Shown here: piece after piece, positions 18,103-27,330 of the stretch
How the letters are laid out: every line of letters starts with the position of its first letter
How positions within the stretch are numbered: the first letter of the stretch is position 1
Assembly: GCA_958443265.1 (NCBI GenBank)
Contig: CAUCKA010000006.1
Coordinates: forward strand, 62,001 to 126,000
Direction of reading: 5' to 3'
Length of the DNA stretch: 64,000 bases
DNA from: an uncultured Collinsella sp.
GTDB taxonomy: Bacteria; Actinomycetota; Coriobacteriia; Coriobacteriales; Coriobacteriaceae
Position numbers and translations under genes: made by a program
Notes under the pieces: generated by a model
The model's database searches: none
What the model was told of the DNA's origin: nothing
What the model saw: the letters and a program-made list of their open reading frames with translations, nothing else

Positions 18103-18135
18103 AGCGATTGGTCAGCCGAGTCGCAAGCTGCTCCC

Positions 18136-19164
18136 CTAGCGCTGTACGTAGGCGCGGACGAGCTCGAAGGTGTTGCGCACACCGTCCATGTGGCTGCGCT
18201 CGTAGTTGTGGCTCGCGTACACGCCGGGGCCGATCAGACCATGGCGAATGTCGTAGCCGGCCGAGAGCGTGGCCTCGACGTCGGAGCCGTAATGCGGGTA
18301 CACGTCGATGGCGTAATCGAGCTCAAGCTCGCGCGCGATGTTGGACAGCGTGGTTACCAGGTCGTAGTTGTACGGACCACCCGAATCCTTGGCGCAAATC
18401 GAAACCATGCGCTCGGTGCAGCCAAGGTCGTCGCCCACGCAGCCCATGTCCACGCTGATCATCTCGCGCGTGTCGGCCGGCACGAAGGCACCGCCGTGGC
18501 CGACCTCCTCGTACACCGTAAAGAGCAGCGATACCTTGCGCGAAAGCGTCACCTCGCCGCCAGCAACGGCGCGGGCCAAACCCAGCAGAATCGACGCGGA
18601 CAGCTTGTCGTCAAGGAAGCGACTCTTGATGTAGCCGCTCTCCGTCACCGTGGTGCGCGGATCCATAGCGATGATGTCGCCCGTCTGAATACCCAGCTCG
18701 AGCACATCGTCCTTGCTGTCAACGTTCTCGTCGAGCAGGATTTCCATGTTCTTCTCGATGGTCTTGACCGGCTCATCGGCCACATGCGCCGAAGGCTCGG
18801 TATTGAGGACCACGCCCGTGTAGACATTGCCATCGCGTGTGTAGACGGTACAGTTCTCGCCATCGGCCGTAGACCACTGATGCCCGCCGAGCGTCGTGGG
18901 ACGCAAGCGACCATTGTCCTTAATGGAGCGTACCATGGCGCCCAGGGTATCGACATGGCTCGCCAGTACGAGCGGCTCACCCTCGCCACCAAGCTCAACG
19001 AGCACGTTGCCCTTATTAGAACGCTCGGGCCCAAACCCCATATCGCGCAGGGCCTCCATCAGATAATCAGTCGCCGCACGGGTATAGCCCGTAGGCGAAG
19101 CAATCGAGGTAAGCGCCTTCAACTGGTCAGTAATATAGGAGAGCGTAGAATCCATCTTGGACAC
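18136..19164 (-). CDS. M42 family metallo-aminopeptidase
   Basis: A cytoplasmic dinuclear-metal aminopeptidase of the FrvX/YsdC/TET type. Metal and catalytic signatures are in order: LASHVDTLGA (His), SRFLDDKLSA (bridging Asp), YEEVGHGG (Glu-Glu), SVDMGCVGDD and YASHNYERSH (last His ligand). About 342 residues, the normal size for the family. The start is uncertain: GTG 19164 lies eight bases after AGGG and is preferred, while ATG 19155 (MDSTLSYITDQLK) is the usual family N-terminus. A much longer frame to 19296 has no family resemblance. Family members cleave N-terminal residues from peptides; exact specificity is not deducible. Confidence 0.9.
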   Translation of the reverse strand: MSKMDSTLSYITDQLKALTSIASPTGYTRAATDYLMEALRDMGFGPERSNKGNVLVELGGEGEPLVLASHVDTLGAMVRSIKDNGRLRPTTLGGHQWSTADGENCTVYTRDGNVYTGVVLNTEPSAHVADEPVKTIEKNMEILLDENVDSKDDVLELGIQTGDIIAMDPRTTVTESGYIKSRFLDDKLSASILLGLARAVAGGEVTLSRKVSLLFTVYEEVGHGGAFVPADTREMISVDMGCVGDDLGCTERMVSICAKDSGGPYNYDLVTTLSNIARELELDYAIDVYPHYGSDVEATLSAGYDIRHGLIGPGVYASHNYERSHMDGVRNTFELVRAYVQR

Positions 19165-19362
19165 CAAAGTCACCCTTTCATATCGAATTAAACCCACAGC
19201 AACAATACCACCGCGAGCCATCTTTTTACCTAGCGAGATGACCCATCGAACTCCCCAGAACTGCGCCCGCCACGATAAGCAGATACAAGGCGCCATCCAA
19301 CAATGCGCCCCTCACATCCCGCCTTTCCGGCACCCCGGCATCTGAGAAAAGAACGCAGGCGA

Positions 19363-19471
19363 TCCCGGGCTTCCCTCCGGGCGCATTCCGCAGGACGTAA
19401 AAGGCCCCGCCGCGCAACGCGCAGCGGGGCCTTTTACATGTCCGAGGACGCGCCCGGAGGGAAGCCCGGGA
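19363..19471. terminator. Nested double palindrome, terminator of fucO
   Basis: Outer arms at 19363-19384 and 19450-19471 are a perfect 22-bp inverted repeat, and inner arms at 19397-19410 and 19424-19437 are a perfect 14-bp inverted repeat ending in TTTTAC on both strands. The inner hairpin is a bidirectional terminator 50 bases after the fucO stop. The rest of the 324-bp gap between the M42 gene and fucO holds nothing else recognisable. Confidence 0.85.
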
Positions 19472-19488
19472 CCGCCGACGGGAGTAAT

Positions 19489-20655
19489 TTACTCAGCCGG
19501 GCAGATCTTCTTGAAGAGCTCAATGACGTCGTCGAGCGTCGCCTCGCGCGGGTTGCCCGGGAAGCAGGCGTCAGCCATGGCGTCCTTGGCCAGGACCTCG
19601 ATCTCGTCGGCCTTCATGGCCTCGCAGACATGCGGAATGTTCACGTCGGCGGAGAGTTGCTTGACGGCGGCGATGGCGGCGTCGGCAGCCTCGTCGGTGC
19701 TCATGCCCGTGGTGTCAACACCCATGGCAACGGCAACCTTGGCCAGGCGCTCGGCGCAAACCGGCTTGTTGAACTCCATGGCGATCGGCAGCAGCATGGC
19801 GCAAGCGACGCCGTGCGGAGTGTCGTAGTGGGCAGACAGGGTGTGAGCCATGGCATGGTCGATGCCCAGGCCGACGTTGGAGAAGCCCATGCCGGCGACA
19901 TACTGGCCAAGAGCCATACCCTCGCGGCCGGAGCCGGGCTGACCAGACTTGGCCTCGGCAACGGAGTCGCGCAGGTTCTCGCTGATCAGCTTAATGGCCT
20001 CAAAGTGGAACATGTCGGAGAGCTCCCAAGCACCCTTGGTGGTGTAGCCCTCGATGGCGTGGGTCAGAGCATCCATGCCGGTAGAAGCGGTCAGGCCGGC
20101 GGGCATGGAAGCCATCATGTCGGGGTCGACGACGGCGACCTCAGGGGCGTCGTTGGTGTCGACGCACACGAACTTGCGGACCTTCTCGGGGTCGGTGATG
20201 ACGTAGTTGATGGTCACCTCGGCAGCAGTACCGGCGGTCGTCGGCACGGCGATGGTGAACACGGCGTGGTTCTTAGTGGGAGCAACGCCCTCGAGGCTGC
20301 GGACATCGGCAAACTCGGGGTTGTTGATGATGATGCCAATGGCCTTAGCGGTGTCCATGGAGGAGCCGCCACCGATGGTCACGATAGCGTCAGCTTCGGC
20401 GGCCTTGAAGGCCTCGACGCCGTCCTTGACGTTCTGGATGGTGGGGTTGGGCTTAATCTCGGAGTAGAGGCTCCAAGCGATGCCGGCGGCGTCGAGCTCG
20501 TCGGTCACCTTAGCGGTAACGCCAAACTTGACCAGGTCGGGATCGGAGCAGACGAAGATCTTCTTGTAGCCGCGACGCTGGAGCTCGCCGGGGATCTCCT
20601 TGATGGCGCCGGAACCATGATAAGAAATGGTATTGAGAACGAAACGATTAGCCAT
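19489..20655 (-). CDS. fucO: Iron-containing alcohol dehydrogenase, lactaldehyde reductase (FucO-like)
   Basis: A group III Fe-dependent NAD(H) alcohol dehydrogenase of 388 residues. Long segments match E. coli FucO from memory, such as NNPEFADVRSLEG, TTAGTAAEVTINYVI and ALGQYVAGMGFSNVGLG. The NAD motif GGGSSMDTAKAIG and iron ligands Asp195, His199, His267 and His281 are present. The usual reaction is reduction of lactaldehyde to 1,2-propanediol during fucose or rhamnose fermentation. No fucose or rhamnose genes are nearby, so general aldehyde reduction is possible. GGAGGCTATCA precedes the ATG. Two LacI-type operator half-site clusters lie upstream. The base composition suggests high expression. 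Confidence 0.92.
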   Translation of the reverse strand: MANRFVLNTISYHGSGAIKEIPGELQRRGYKKIFVCSDPDLVKFGVTAKVTDELDAAGIAWSLYSEIKPNPTIQNVKDGVEAFKAAEADAIVTIGGGSSMDTAKAIGIIINNPEFADVRSLEGVAPTKNHAVFTIAVPTTAGTAAEVTINYVITDPEKVRKFVCVDTNDAPEVAVVDPDMMASMPAGLTASTGMDALTHAIEGYTTKGAWELSDMFHFEAIKLISENLRDSVAEAKSGQPGSGREGMALGQYVAGMGFSNVGLGIDHAMAHTLSAHYDTPHGVACAMLLPIAMEFNKPVCAERLAKVAVAMGVDTTGMSTDEAADAAIAAVKQLSADVNIPHVCEAMKADEIEVLAKDAMADACFPGNPREATLDDVIELFKKICPAE

Positions 20656-20713
20656 TGATAGCCTCCCATCGTGTGCGGGGCACCCATTACGCCCCGCGCT
20701 GCAAGTTCCATCC

Positions 20714-20770
20714 TAACGCTTTTGAAACAAAAAATGCATGAGAACGTCAAAAGTGTTAAAGCGTTTCAAC
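20714..20770. promoter_or_regulatory. Two LacI/GalR-type operators upstream of fucO
   Basis: GTTAAAGCGTTTCAAC at 20755-20770 is a near-palindrome with a central CG, and TAACGCTTTTGAAAC at 20714-20728 is a related site. Both fit the central-CG operators of LacI-family regulators, and lie 59 and 100 bases upstream of the fucO ATG. This suggests sugar-dependent or catabolite control. Confidence 0.55.
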
Positions 20771-20890
20771 ATAATAACGGAGCCCCAGCCCTTCCCTCCC
20801 GACTGCAGCGAAGGCTAGATTATAGGAGCAATTGCCCAAAGAATACGACCAACTCAGTCTATAAATTGTTTCTGTTTTAGCAATATATGT

Positions 20891-20919
20891 TTGACAATAC
20901 GTTTATAAAAGGATACTTT
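20891..20919 (+). promoter_or_regulatory. Promoter for the LURP-one gene
   Basis: TTGACA at 20891-20896 and TACTTT at 20914-20919 with 17-bp spacing, in the AT-rich 412-bp gap between fucO and the LURP-one gene. The remaining leader of about 140 nt shows no recognised structure. Confidence 0.5.
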
Positions 20920-21067
20920 GAATGAATTAATATGCATGCAGCAAATAGTGTCATTCATTTTGTTAGAAATTGCCCATGCGGTTATTGCAGCTGCATGTAC
21001 TGCAACGTACAGCGTAATTCTCCGCACGAAGCAGAAGACGGTTCCAATTCGATCGAGGCGATGACGC

Positions 21068-21607
21068 GTGATGGCTACTGGTCCTAAATCGAGCAAGACG
21101 GCTACAAACGAATATCGAATCTCAATTGAAGGTAACCCTTATCCGCATGCTCTGGCTCTCGTCAACCCAGCGGGAGACAACCTCAACATCAAAAGACATG
21201 GGTTCACGGGTCCACTAGGACAGCTATTGAGTCTTAAATACACCGTTTATGACGATGCAAATGAAAAGCTCTTTACTGTCGTCGACGGTGGTTTTAGTAA
21301 CATGCCCAGGGTTGCGCTCATCATCGAACACAAGGAAGTTGCGGTGTTCGATTATGGCCTAAACAGACTTGAGATGAAGTGCGTAACGAACATACCGAAT
21401 TACACAATAAAAGGTAACTTCCTATTTGGAGATTACGATATATTCAGTCAACGGGAAGTGAAGCTATCTTCAGTTAACGTCCTTCAATGTGATAAACAAT
21501 CGTGCTTTAACATACAGGTTTTGGATAAAGCCGAATTAGCCGCCGCAATTGGAATACCCACAGCCATTGCCCTTCTGAGGGCTCGGATTGAAGAGCATCT
21601 CGAATAA
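21068..21607 (+). CDS. LURP-one/Tubby-like domain protein, low GC
   Basis: A 179-residue protein whose strand-rich sequence, with KYTVYDDANEKLFTV, RVALIIEHKEVAVFDY and YTIKGNFLFGDYDIF, resembles the LURP-one-related (LOR, Tubby-like) beta-barrel fold. Bacterial members often bind membranes or have unknown function. The DNA is distinctly AT-rich compared with neighbours, suggesting recent acquisition. GTG 21068 lies nine bases after GAGG and is used here; ATG 21071 is an alternative. It stands alone, with a hairpin at 21636 downstream. Family assignment is tentative. Confidence 0.6.
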   Translation: MMATGPKSSKTATNEYRISIEGNPYPHALALVNPAGDNLNIKRHGFTGPLGQLLSLKYTVYDDANEKLFTVVDGGFSNMPRVALIIEHKEVAVFDYGLNRLEMKCVTNIPNYTIKGNFLFGDYDIFSQREVKLSSVNVLQCDKQSCFNIQVLDKAELAAAIGIPTAIALLRARIEEHLE

Positions 21608-21635
21608 ATTGCAAAAAGCAGTTCGTAACAACATT

Positions 21636-21666
21636 CAGGAGCTAGATAGTTTTTTTCTGGCTCCTG
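21636..21666 (+). terminator. Hairpin after the LURP-one gene
   Basis: CAGGAGC / GCTCCTG stem with a T-rich loop; an imperfect terminator 30 bases after the stop. Confidence 0.45.
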
Positions 21667-21696
21667 AAGCTGTACTACATAGAGATGAAAATATAT

Positions 21697-21725
21697 TGCG
21701 GCAAAGGGGCTGTCCCTTTGCCGCA
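21697..21725 (-). terminator. Terminator after the YoaK-like gene
   Basis: Perfect 12-bp stem TGCGGCAAAGGG / CCCTTTGCCGCA five bases after the stop, followed on the minus strand by AATATATTTTC. Confidence 0.8.
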
Positions 21726-21730
21726 TTCGG

Positions 21731-22447
21731 TTACTTTCGACAGCCCTCTTTCCAAGCCTCGGCCGCAACCTTCCAGCGAAAACGCAAGTCGCGCTCGCGG
21801 TCGATGAACATGATGGCAAACGCGACAAACAGCAGCACGCTCGCCACGACGATGGCGTGCAGACCCATGCGCTCAATGCACCAATTGCCCAGCACGGCGC
21901 CAAACACAAAGGTAAAGATCACACCAAAGTACAGCAGGCCGTTTTCCAAAAAGCCGCGCTTGTGGGTAATGATGTAATCGTCCACGTTTTGCAAGGCATT
22001 ACGGAGGTTGCCGATACACATGGTCGTGGCGATGCCGTGTCCATGAATCTTGCGGAAGCTCTCGACCTGCATACCGCAGGCAAACGAAGTAAGGCAGTTG
22101 GCGAGCAGGTTGTAACCGCCACCGGGGATAAAGCTCACGCCCAGCAAGATGACGGCTTCAAAGAACACCGTCACCTGGCGCCAGTGAATCACACTGCCAA
22201 ACCGCTCGTGTACCAGGTCGGCAAGCATAATGCCCACAGCAAACGAAACCACAGGGAAGAAGTAACGCCCCGCAAGTGCCCAATTGCCCTCCGAGATGCT
22301 CACGCCCACCAGCAGGATGTTGCCCGTCTGCGCGTTGGCGAAAACATGGTCGCGCCCAATGTACGAATACACATCCATAAAGCCACCGGCGAGCGCCAAG
22401 ATGATGCCCAGCTCAATGGACTCCGATATCTGTTTGGCACGCTGCAT
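21731..22447 (-). CDS. YoaK family (DUF1275) membrane protein
   Basis: About 238 residues with six predicted membrane segments. The motifs AGGFMDVYSYI, FANAQTGNILLVGV and CGMQVESFRKIHGHGIATTMCIGNLRN are hallmarks of DUF1275/YoaK proteins, which have no established function. The start at 22447 follows AGGAGG by ten bases; the longer upstream frame is not supported. The gene diverges from ygiQ. Confidence 0.88.
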   Translation of the reverse strand: MQRAKQISESIELGIILALAGGFMDVYSYIGRDHVFANAQTGNILLVGVSISEGNWALAGRYFFPVVSFAVGIMLADLVHERFGSVIHWRQVTVFFEAVILLGVSFIPGGGYNLLANCLTSFACGMQVESFRKIHGHGIATTMCIGNLRNALQNVDDYIITHKRGFLENGLLYFGVIFTFVFGAVLGNWCIERMGLHAIVVASVLLFVAFAIMFIDRERDLRFRWKVAAEAWKEGCRK

Positions 22448-22697
22448 CGTCGTGCATCCTCCTTGTTGACGACCCTCTCGTGCGTTGGCGGAGACATAGC
22501 CGCCGTTCATACTGTAACCCATTGACAACATGGCGTGCGCGCGAGACGGGTTCTCCAACGCGCAGATACACAGTCTGGAAACAAACGGCGGGCGCGGCAC
22601 CGACACCCGAGACCTCGTGTACTCCACCAGTCTTTTTAGCCCCGTCCTAAAAAGACTGGTTACAATTACGTGCAGCATACAAACACCGGGAGGGATC

Positions 22698-24830
22698 GTG
22701 GCAAAAAAGCCTCAGCACGCTCAGAACAACCAGCGCAGTCAGCAGGGCAAACAGGGCCAGCAGCGAAAGCGCGGCGGTAAGGCACAGGCCACAACCGTCA
22801 AGGCGACACCCGTCCGCCCCTGGCGTCCGGGCCGCGACAAGTTCCTCCCCGTCAGCCGCGCCGACATGGATGCGCGCGGCTGGGACCAGTGCGACTTTGT
22901 CTACATCTGCGGCGACGCCTACGTGGACCACCCTAGCTTTGGCATGGCCATCATCAGCCGCGTCCTCGACGCGCACGGCTACAAAGTGGGCATTATCTGT
23001 CAGCCCAACTGGACCGACCCCGCCAGCATCACGGTGCTTGGCGAGCCACGCCTGGGCTTTCTCGTCAGCGCCGGCAACATGGACTCCATGGTCAACCACT
23101 ATTCGGTGACCAAGCACCGCCGCCACACCGACGCCTATACCCCTGGTGGCGAGGAGGGTCACCGCCCCAACCGCGCCGTCACGGTCTACGGCAACCTCAT
23201 CCGCCAAACGTTCAAGGACGCCCCCATTATCATCGGCGGCATCGAGGCGAGCCTGCGTCGTCTGGCCCACTACGACTACTGGCAGGACAAGCTCAAGCGC
23301 TCGGTACTGCTCGACTCGGGCGCCGACATCCTCATCTACGGCATGGGCGAGCACGCGATTGTCGAGATCGCCGACGCGCTCGACGCGGGACTGCCCGTCG
23401 ATCAGATCACCTACATCAACGGCACCGTCTACCGCACCAGCTCGCTCGACGAGGTCTACGACTACGACCTGCTGCCCAGCTGGGACGACCTTGCCGCCGA
23501 CAAGCTCAACTACGCGCGCAGCTTTAATGTGCAGCAGCAGAACATGGATCCCATCACCGGACACCGCCTGGTAGAGCCCTACCCCAACGGCGTCTATGTG
23601 GTGCAGAACCCGCCGTCGGCGACGTTAACGACCGATGAGATGGACGAGGTGGCCGAGCTCCCCTACGCACGCGATTGGCATCCCGACTACGACGCGGCAG
23701 GCGGCGTGCCGGCCTTTGCAGAGATCAAGTTTTCCATTAGCTCCAACCGCGGCTGTTTTGGCGAGTGCTCGTTTTGCGCCCTCACCTTCCACCAGGGCCG
23801 CGTGCTGCAGATGCGCAGCCACGACTCGATCATACGCGAGGCCGAGCTGCTCACGCGCGATCCCGAGTTTAAGGGCTATATCAACGACGTGGGCGGACCG
23901 ACGGCAAACTTTAGCCGCCCTGCCTGCGACAAACAGCTCAAGCACGGCGTTTGCAAGAACAAGCGCTGTCTGTGGCCGAGTGTGTGCAAGAACATGGTGG
24001 TCGACGAGAGCGGCTACACGCAGCTGCTGCGCGATCTGCGCCAGCTGCCGGGCGTCAAGAAGGTCTTCGTCCGCAGCGGCATCCGCTTTGACTACACCAT
24101 GGCCGACGCCTCGGACGAGTTTTTGCGCGAGCTGCTGGAGCATCACGTCTCGGGCCAGCTGCGTGTAGCACCCGAGCACGTGAGCGACGCGGTGCTCTCC
24201 GTGATGGGCAAGCCGAGCCGCGCCGTCTACGACGCGTTCTGCCGTAAATTTGAACGCCTGAACCGCGAATACGGACTTAAACAGTATGTGGTACCGTACC
24301 TGATCTCGAGCCACCCCGGCTCAACGATGAAGGAAGCTGTGGACCTTGCCGAGGCCGTACGCGACATGGGCTACATGCCCGAACAGGTGCAGGACTTCTA
24401 CCCCACCCCGTCCACCATGTCGACCTGCATGTACTACACCGGCGTGGACCCACGCACCATGCAGCCGATCTACGTGGCACGCGACCCGCACGAGAAGGCC
24501 ATGCAGCGTGCGCTCATCCAATACCGCAAGCCCGAGAACTACAAGCTCGTACGCGAGGCACTGGAAAAGGCCGGCCGCCGCGATCTGATTGGCTACACCA
24601 AGCATTGCCTGATTCACCCCGTGCCGCCACGCCCGGGCGAGACATCTGCTGGCGGGGGGCATGGCACCGGCAAGAAGGGCGGCAAGGCCCACGGCGGCGC
24701 TGGCGGTGCCGGCAAGGGGCCCAAAGGCAGCAAGGGGCACGGCGGCATGTCGCGTGCGCAGAACACTGCCGGTCGCAATCGCGCGGCCCAGGGACGGCAG
24801 GGCGCCAACGGAGGCGGGCGTCGCAACTAG
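22698..24830 (+). CDS. YgiQ family radical SAM protein
   Basis: A 710-residue radical SAM enzyme of the UPF0313/YgiQ family. The cluster motif is NRGCFGECSFC (Cys353, Cys357, Cys360). An N-terminal B12-binding-like domain includes YICGDAYVDHPSFG and GGIEASLRRLAHYDYW. The reaction is unknown. The GTG at 22698 is preceded by GGGAGG five bases upstream; both ends of the protein (residues 5-40 and the last 65) are low-complexity, rich in Gly, Lys, Arg and Gln, and may bind nucleic acid. Its stop codon overlaps that of the convergent CPBP gene by three bases (CTAG). Confidence 0.92.
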   Translation: MAKKPQHAQNNQRSQQGKQGQQRKRGGKAQATTVKATPVRPWRPGRDKFLPVSRADMDARGWDQCDFVYICGDAYVDHPSFGMAIISRVLDAHGYKVGIICQPNWTDPASITVLGEPRLGFLVSAGNMDSMVNHYSVTKHRRHTDAYTPGGEEGHRPNRAVTVYGNLIRQTFKDAPIIIGGIEASLRRLAHYDYWQDKLKRSVLLDSGADILIYGMGEHAIVEIADALDAGLPVDQITYINGTVYRTSSLDEVYDYDLLPSWDDLAADKLNYARSFNVQQQNMDPITGHRLVEPYPNGVYVVQNPPSATLTTDEMDEVAELPYARDWHPDYDAAGGVPAFAEIKFSISSNRGCFGECSFCALTFHQGRVLQMRSHDSIIREAELLTRDPEFKGYINDVGGPTANFSRPACDKQLKHGVCKNKRCLWPSVCKNMVVDESGYTQLLRDLRQLPGVKKVFVRSGIRFDYTMADASDEFLRELLEHHVSGQLRVAPEHVSDAVLSVMGKPSRAVYDAFCRKFERLNREYGLKQYVVPYLISSHPGSTMKEAVDLAEAVRDMGYMPEQVQDFYPTPSTMSTCMYYTGVDPRTMQPIYVARDPHEKAMQRALIQYRKPENYKLVREALEKAGRRDLIGYTKHCLIHPVPPRPGETSAGGGHGTGKKGGKAHGGAGGAGKGPKGSKGHGGMSRAQNTAGRNRAAQGRQGANGGGRRN

Positions 24831-25738
24831 GGCAGCGGTGCGCTCGCTGCGTCCATCCCACACGCGCAGCGCAGCGACCGCATTGCCCCAACGAGGATGA
24901 CGCCGGCGATAGCGACCGTAATTGCCACGTCGAACGGCGTGTTCACAAACCAGAGCAACGTCATGAGATACGACCCGGCATTAAAAGCAAAGTGCAGCAG
25001 GATCGTGTAGCGGAGCTTTCCGGTCGTCACGAGCACCCAACCAAAGATGAGGCCGGCGGCGCCCGCGTAGCAACCCTGAACCCAGTTCATGTGCATAAAA
25101 CCGAAGATCGCCGCCTGCAGCACAATCGCCGCGGTGATACCCCACGTGCTCGGGGCCGCCCAGGGCACCATGGCGCCGTCCTGCGCACCCGCACGACGCC
25201 GGCGCTTCCAAAGTGGGCGGCACTGCGGATTAAACGCTCGGAGCGAAAACTCAAAAATGATGCCGCGCACCAGCAGCTCTTCACAAAATGGGGCGCCGAG
25301 CACCGTAGTCAGGACGGCGAGATAGCTGGTGTCGCCCATGCCTGTTTCCTCGACAAGCTCGCTGTAGTCGGCCGCAGCCTCGGGCAACAGCGACAGCACG
25401 GCGTCGGTCACGTAGCCAACGACCACCTGCAGGGCAAGGCCGATCACGATAACGCAGGCGATGCGCTTCCACGCCCCACGCGCTCCCCCGCCAAGCGGAC
25501 GCTCGCCCTGCCAGCGCGCCATAAACGAACGCGGCCACAGATAACGCCACCACAGCAGCGCCATTAAAAACGATGCCGTCTGCGCGACGGCCTGAAGCAA
25601 TTGAATATCGAGGTCGTCAATCGAAAAGCCCATGAACACCGACGCGACGCCCAGAACAGAAAACAAAACCACGCTCAGGGCGATATCGGCAGCGACGACG
25701 CCAAAACAGGCAAGCGCCCAAATCATCGCATTGAGCAT
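24827..25738 (-). CDS. CPBP (CAAX/Abi) family intramembrane metalloprotease
   Basis: About 303 residues with roughly eight membrane segments. The conserved motifs are present in order: APFCEELLVRGIIF (Glu-Glu-x3-Arg), FGFMHMNW (His) and ILLHFAFNAG (His). The family includes prenyl-protein proteases and bacteriocin self-immunity proteins; the substrate here is unknown. ATG 25738 follows GAGGAGG with good spacing. An upstream GTG at 25762 would place the RBS inside the gene. The IS110 element starts 57 bases upstream, so insertion may affect its promoter. Confidence 0.88.
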   Translation of the reverse strand: MLNAMIWALACFGVVAADIALSVVLFSVLGVASVFMGFSIDDLDIQLLQAVAQTASFLMALLWWRYLWPRSFMARWQGERPLGGGARGAWKRIACVIVIGLALQVVVGYVTDAVLSLLPEAAADYSELVEETGMGDTSYLAVLTTVLGAPFCEELLVRGIIFEFSLRAFNPQCRPLWKRRRRAGAQDGAMVPWAAPSTWGITAAIVLQAAIFGFMHMNWVQGCYAGAAGLIFGWVLVTTGKLRYTILLHFAFNAGSYLMTLLWFVNTPFDVAITVAIAGVILVGAMRSLRCACGMDAASAPLP

Positions 25739-25757
25739 GCCAACCTCCTCAAAACCC

Positions 25758-25788
25758 GGCACTTAGGGACGTTCCTTAACTGCCGGCA
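25758..25788. repeat. Dispersed repeat, AAGGAACGTCCC family, left of the IS
   Basis: On the minus strand it contains AAGGAACGTCCCTAAGTGCC next to a second GTGCCGGC. Related copies lie at 27347-27376 in opposite orientation and at 38836-38868. Confidence 0.7.
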
Positions 25789-25915
25789 CAGACGATATGA
25801 GCAGGACATAAAACATTGAGAGCCCCTGCTGCATGAAAGACCGCGGATTAGGCCGACAATGGTGAGTGTCTAATTCAGCCGCGGCGGCCACGCCGCATTC
25901 ATGGAAGGGGCACCC

Positions 25916-27028
25916 ATGCTCGATACTACCACCTTCGTCGGCCTCGACGTCCACGCCCGCTCGATAAAGGCCGTCTCCCTCGACGTCATGACCGGGGAGG
26001 TGCGCTGCGCGACCTTCGGCTACGACGCCGGCGCCGTCGCGGAGTGGGTCCGCTCCGTGGACCCCGGGGCCAGGTGCGTGTACGAGTCCGGGGTCACGGG
26101 CTTCGACCTGCAGAAGAGGCTCTCCGGCCTGGGGGTCGACTGCGTGGTCGGCGCCGTCTCGAAGATGATCAAGCCCAGCGCGGACAGGGGCAGGAAGAAC
26201 GACCGCAACGACGCCGAGTTCCTCGCCCGCATGCTGTCGGTCGGCAACGTGGTCGAGGTGTGGGTCCCCGACGACGAGTGCGAGGCCGCCCGCGACCTGA
26301 CCAGGGCGCTCGAGGACGCGAGGGACGACCTCTCGCGCTCGAAGCAGCGGCTCTCCAAGTTCCTGCTCAGGCACGGGCTCGTCTTCGACGAGAGGACGCC
26401 CACCGGCCGCAGGAAGGGTAACTGGACCCGGGCGCACTGGTCCTGGATCGAGTCGATTAGGTTCGCGGAGGGGGCCGACAACGACGTGCTCGCCTACTAC
26501 GTCGACGCGGTCAGGCGGGCGGCGGAGGAGAAGGCGAGGCTCGAGGGGCTCGTCGAGGCCGAGGCCCGCAAGCCCAGGTGGCGGAAGAGGGTCGACTCCC
26601 TGCGCTGCCTCAAGGGCGTAGACACCGCTTCCGCCGCCGACCTCGTGTTCGAGGCCGGCGAGTTCTCCAGGTTCAGGAACGCCCGCTCGTTCGCCGCGTG
26701 GGTCGGCCTGACGCCCTCCGAGCACTCCAGCGGGGAGAGCGACCGCAGGGGCGCGATCACCAAGGCCGGCAACAAGCACCTGAGAAAGACGCTGGTCGAG
26801 GCCGCGTGGCACTACCTGACGTGCTCGGGGCGGCCGAAGGACCTCGCCAAGGGCCAGGCCCCGGACCCAGCCGCCCGGAGGCATGCCGCCAAGGGCGTGC
26901 GGAGGCCGGTCGAGAGGCGGGAGGCGCTGCTCGCGCGCGGGGTCCACAGCAACAAGGCGAACGTCGCCACGGCGCGCGAGCTCGCCTGCTGGGTGTGGGC
27001 GGTTGGCCTCATGGCCGAGGAGGCGTAG
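25916..27028 (+). CDS. IS110 family transposase
   Basis: A DEDD-type recombinase of about 370 residues. The N-terminal RuvC-like domain starts FVGLDVHARSIKAV (first Asp), followed by CVYESGVTGFDL (Glu) and the paired acidic motif GRKNDRNDAEFLA. The C-terminal Transposase_20 domain contains LKGVDTASAADLVFEAGEFSRF, WVGLTPSEHSSG, and the catalytic-serine region GAITKAGNKHLRKTLVEAAW. The ATG at 25916 follows AAGGGG; an in-frame ATG at 25901 is possible. Codon use is extremely GC-rich with AGG arginines, unlike neighbours. No frameshift or internal stop is present, so it may be active. Confidence 0.95.
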   Translation: MLDTTTFVGLDVHARSIKAVSLDVMTGEVRCATFGYDAGAVAEWVRSVDPGARCVYESGVTGFDLQKRLSGLGVDCVVGAVSKMIKPSADRGRKNDRNDAEFLARMLSVGNVVEVWVPDDECEAARDLTRALEDARDDLSRSKQRLSKFLLRHGLVFDERTPTGRRKGNWTRAHWSWIESIRFAEGADNDVLAYYVDAVRRAAEEKARLEGLVEAEARKPRWRKRVDSLRCLKGVDTASAADLVFEAGEFSRFRNARSFAAWVGLTPSEHSSGESDRRGAITKAGNKHLRKTLVEAAWHYLTCSGRPKDLAKGQAPDPAARRHAAKGVRRPVERREALLARGVHSNKANVATARELACWVWAVGLMAEEA

Positions 27029-27330
27029 GGGGCGGTCCCCCGCACATAAGCCAGTCATCCCGGAAGCGGTTCGATCCGAAGCCGTTGAGGCGAACCTCAG
27101 GTCCCTTTTCTGCGAGCGCCCAGGGCGCCACACGCGTGCACAGACTGTCGGTTCGACGTAGAAGCCTCAGCCGTAGCAACGGATTGCCCAGCGAGAGATC
27201 GCCACGGGCGGATATTAAACTGCAAAGACGAGCGTCGGTAAGACACGCCGAGGTCGCCGCGGACGGGTTGATATAGGGAGAGGGCCTGACCCCATATCGT
27301 TGGGGCCAGGCCCGATTTTGCCTCTTGACA
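27029..27330 (+). ncRNA. Candidate guide (bridge/seek) RNA region of the IS110 element
   Basis: About 300 bp of noncoding DNA between the transposase stop and the right inverted repeat. It contains stacked hairpins: GAGG-CGAA-CCTC, GCGCCC-A-GGGCGC, and near 27281-27312 GGGCCTG/CAGGCCC around CCCC/GGGG, followed by a T-containing stretch. In IS1111-type elements this is where the guide RNA is encoded. No RNA consensus was checked; this is inference from position and structure. Confidence 0.4.
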
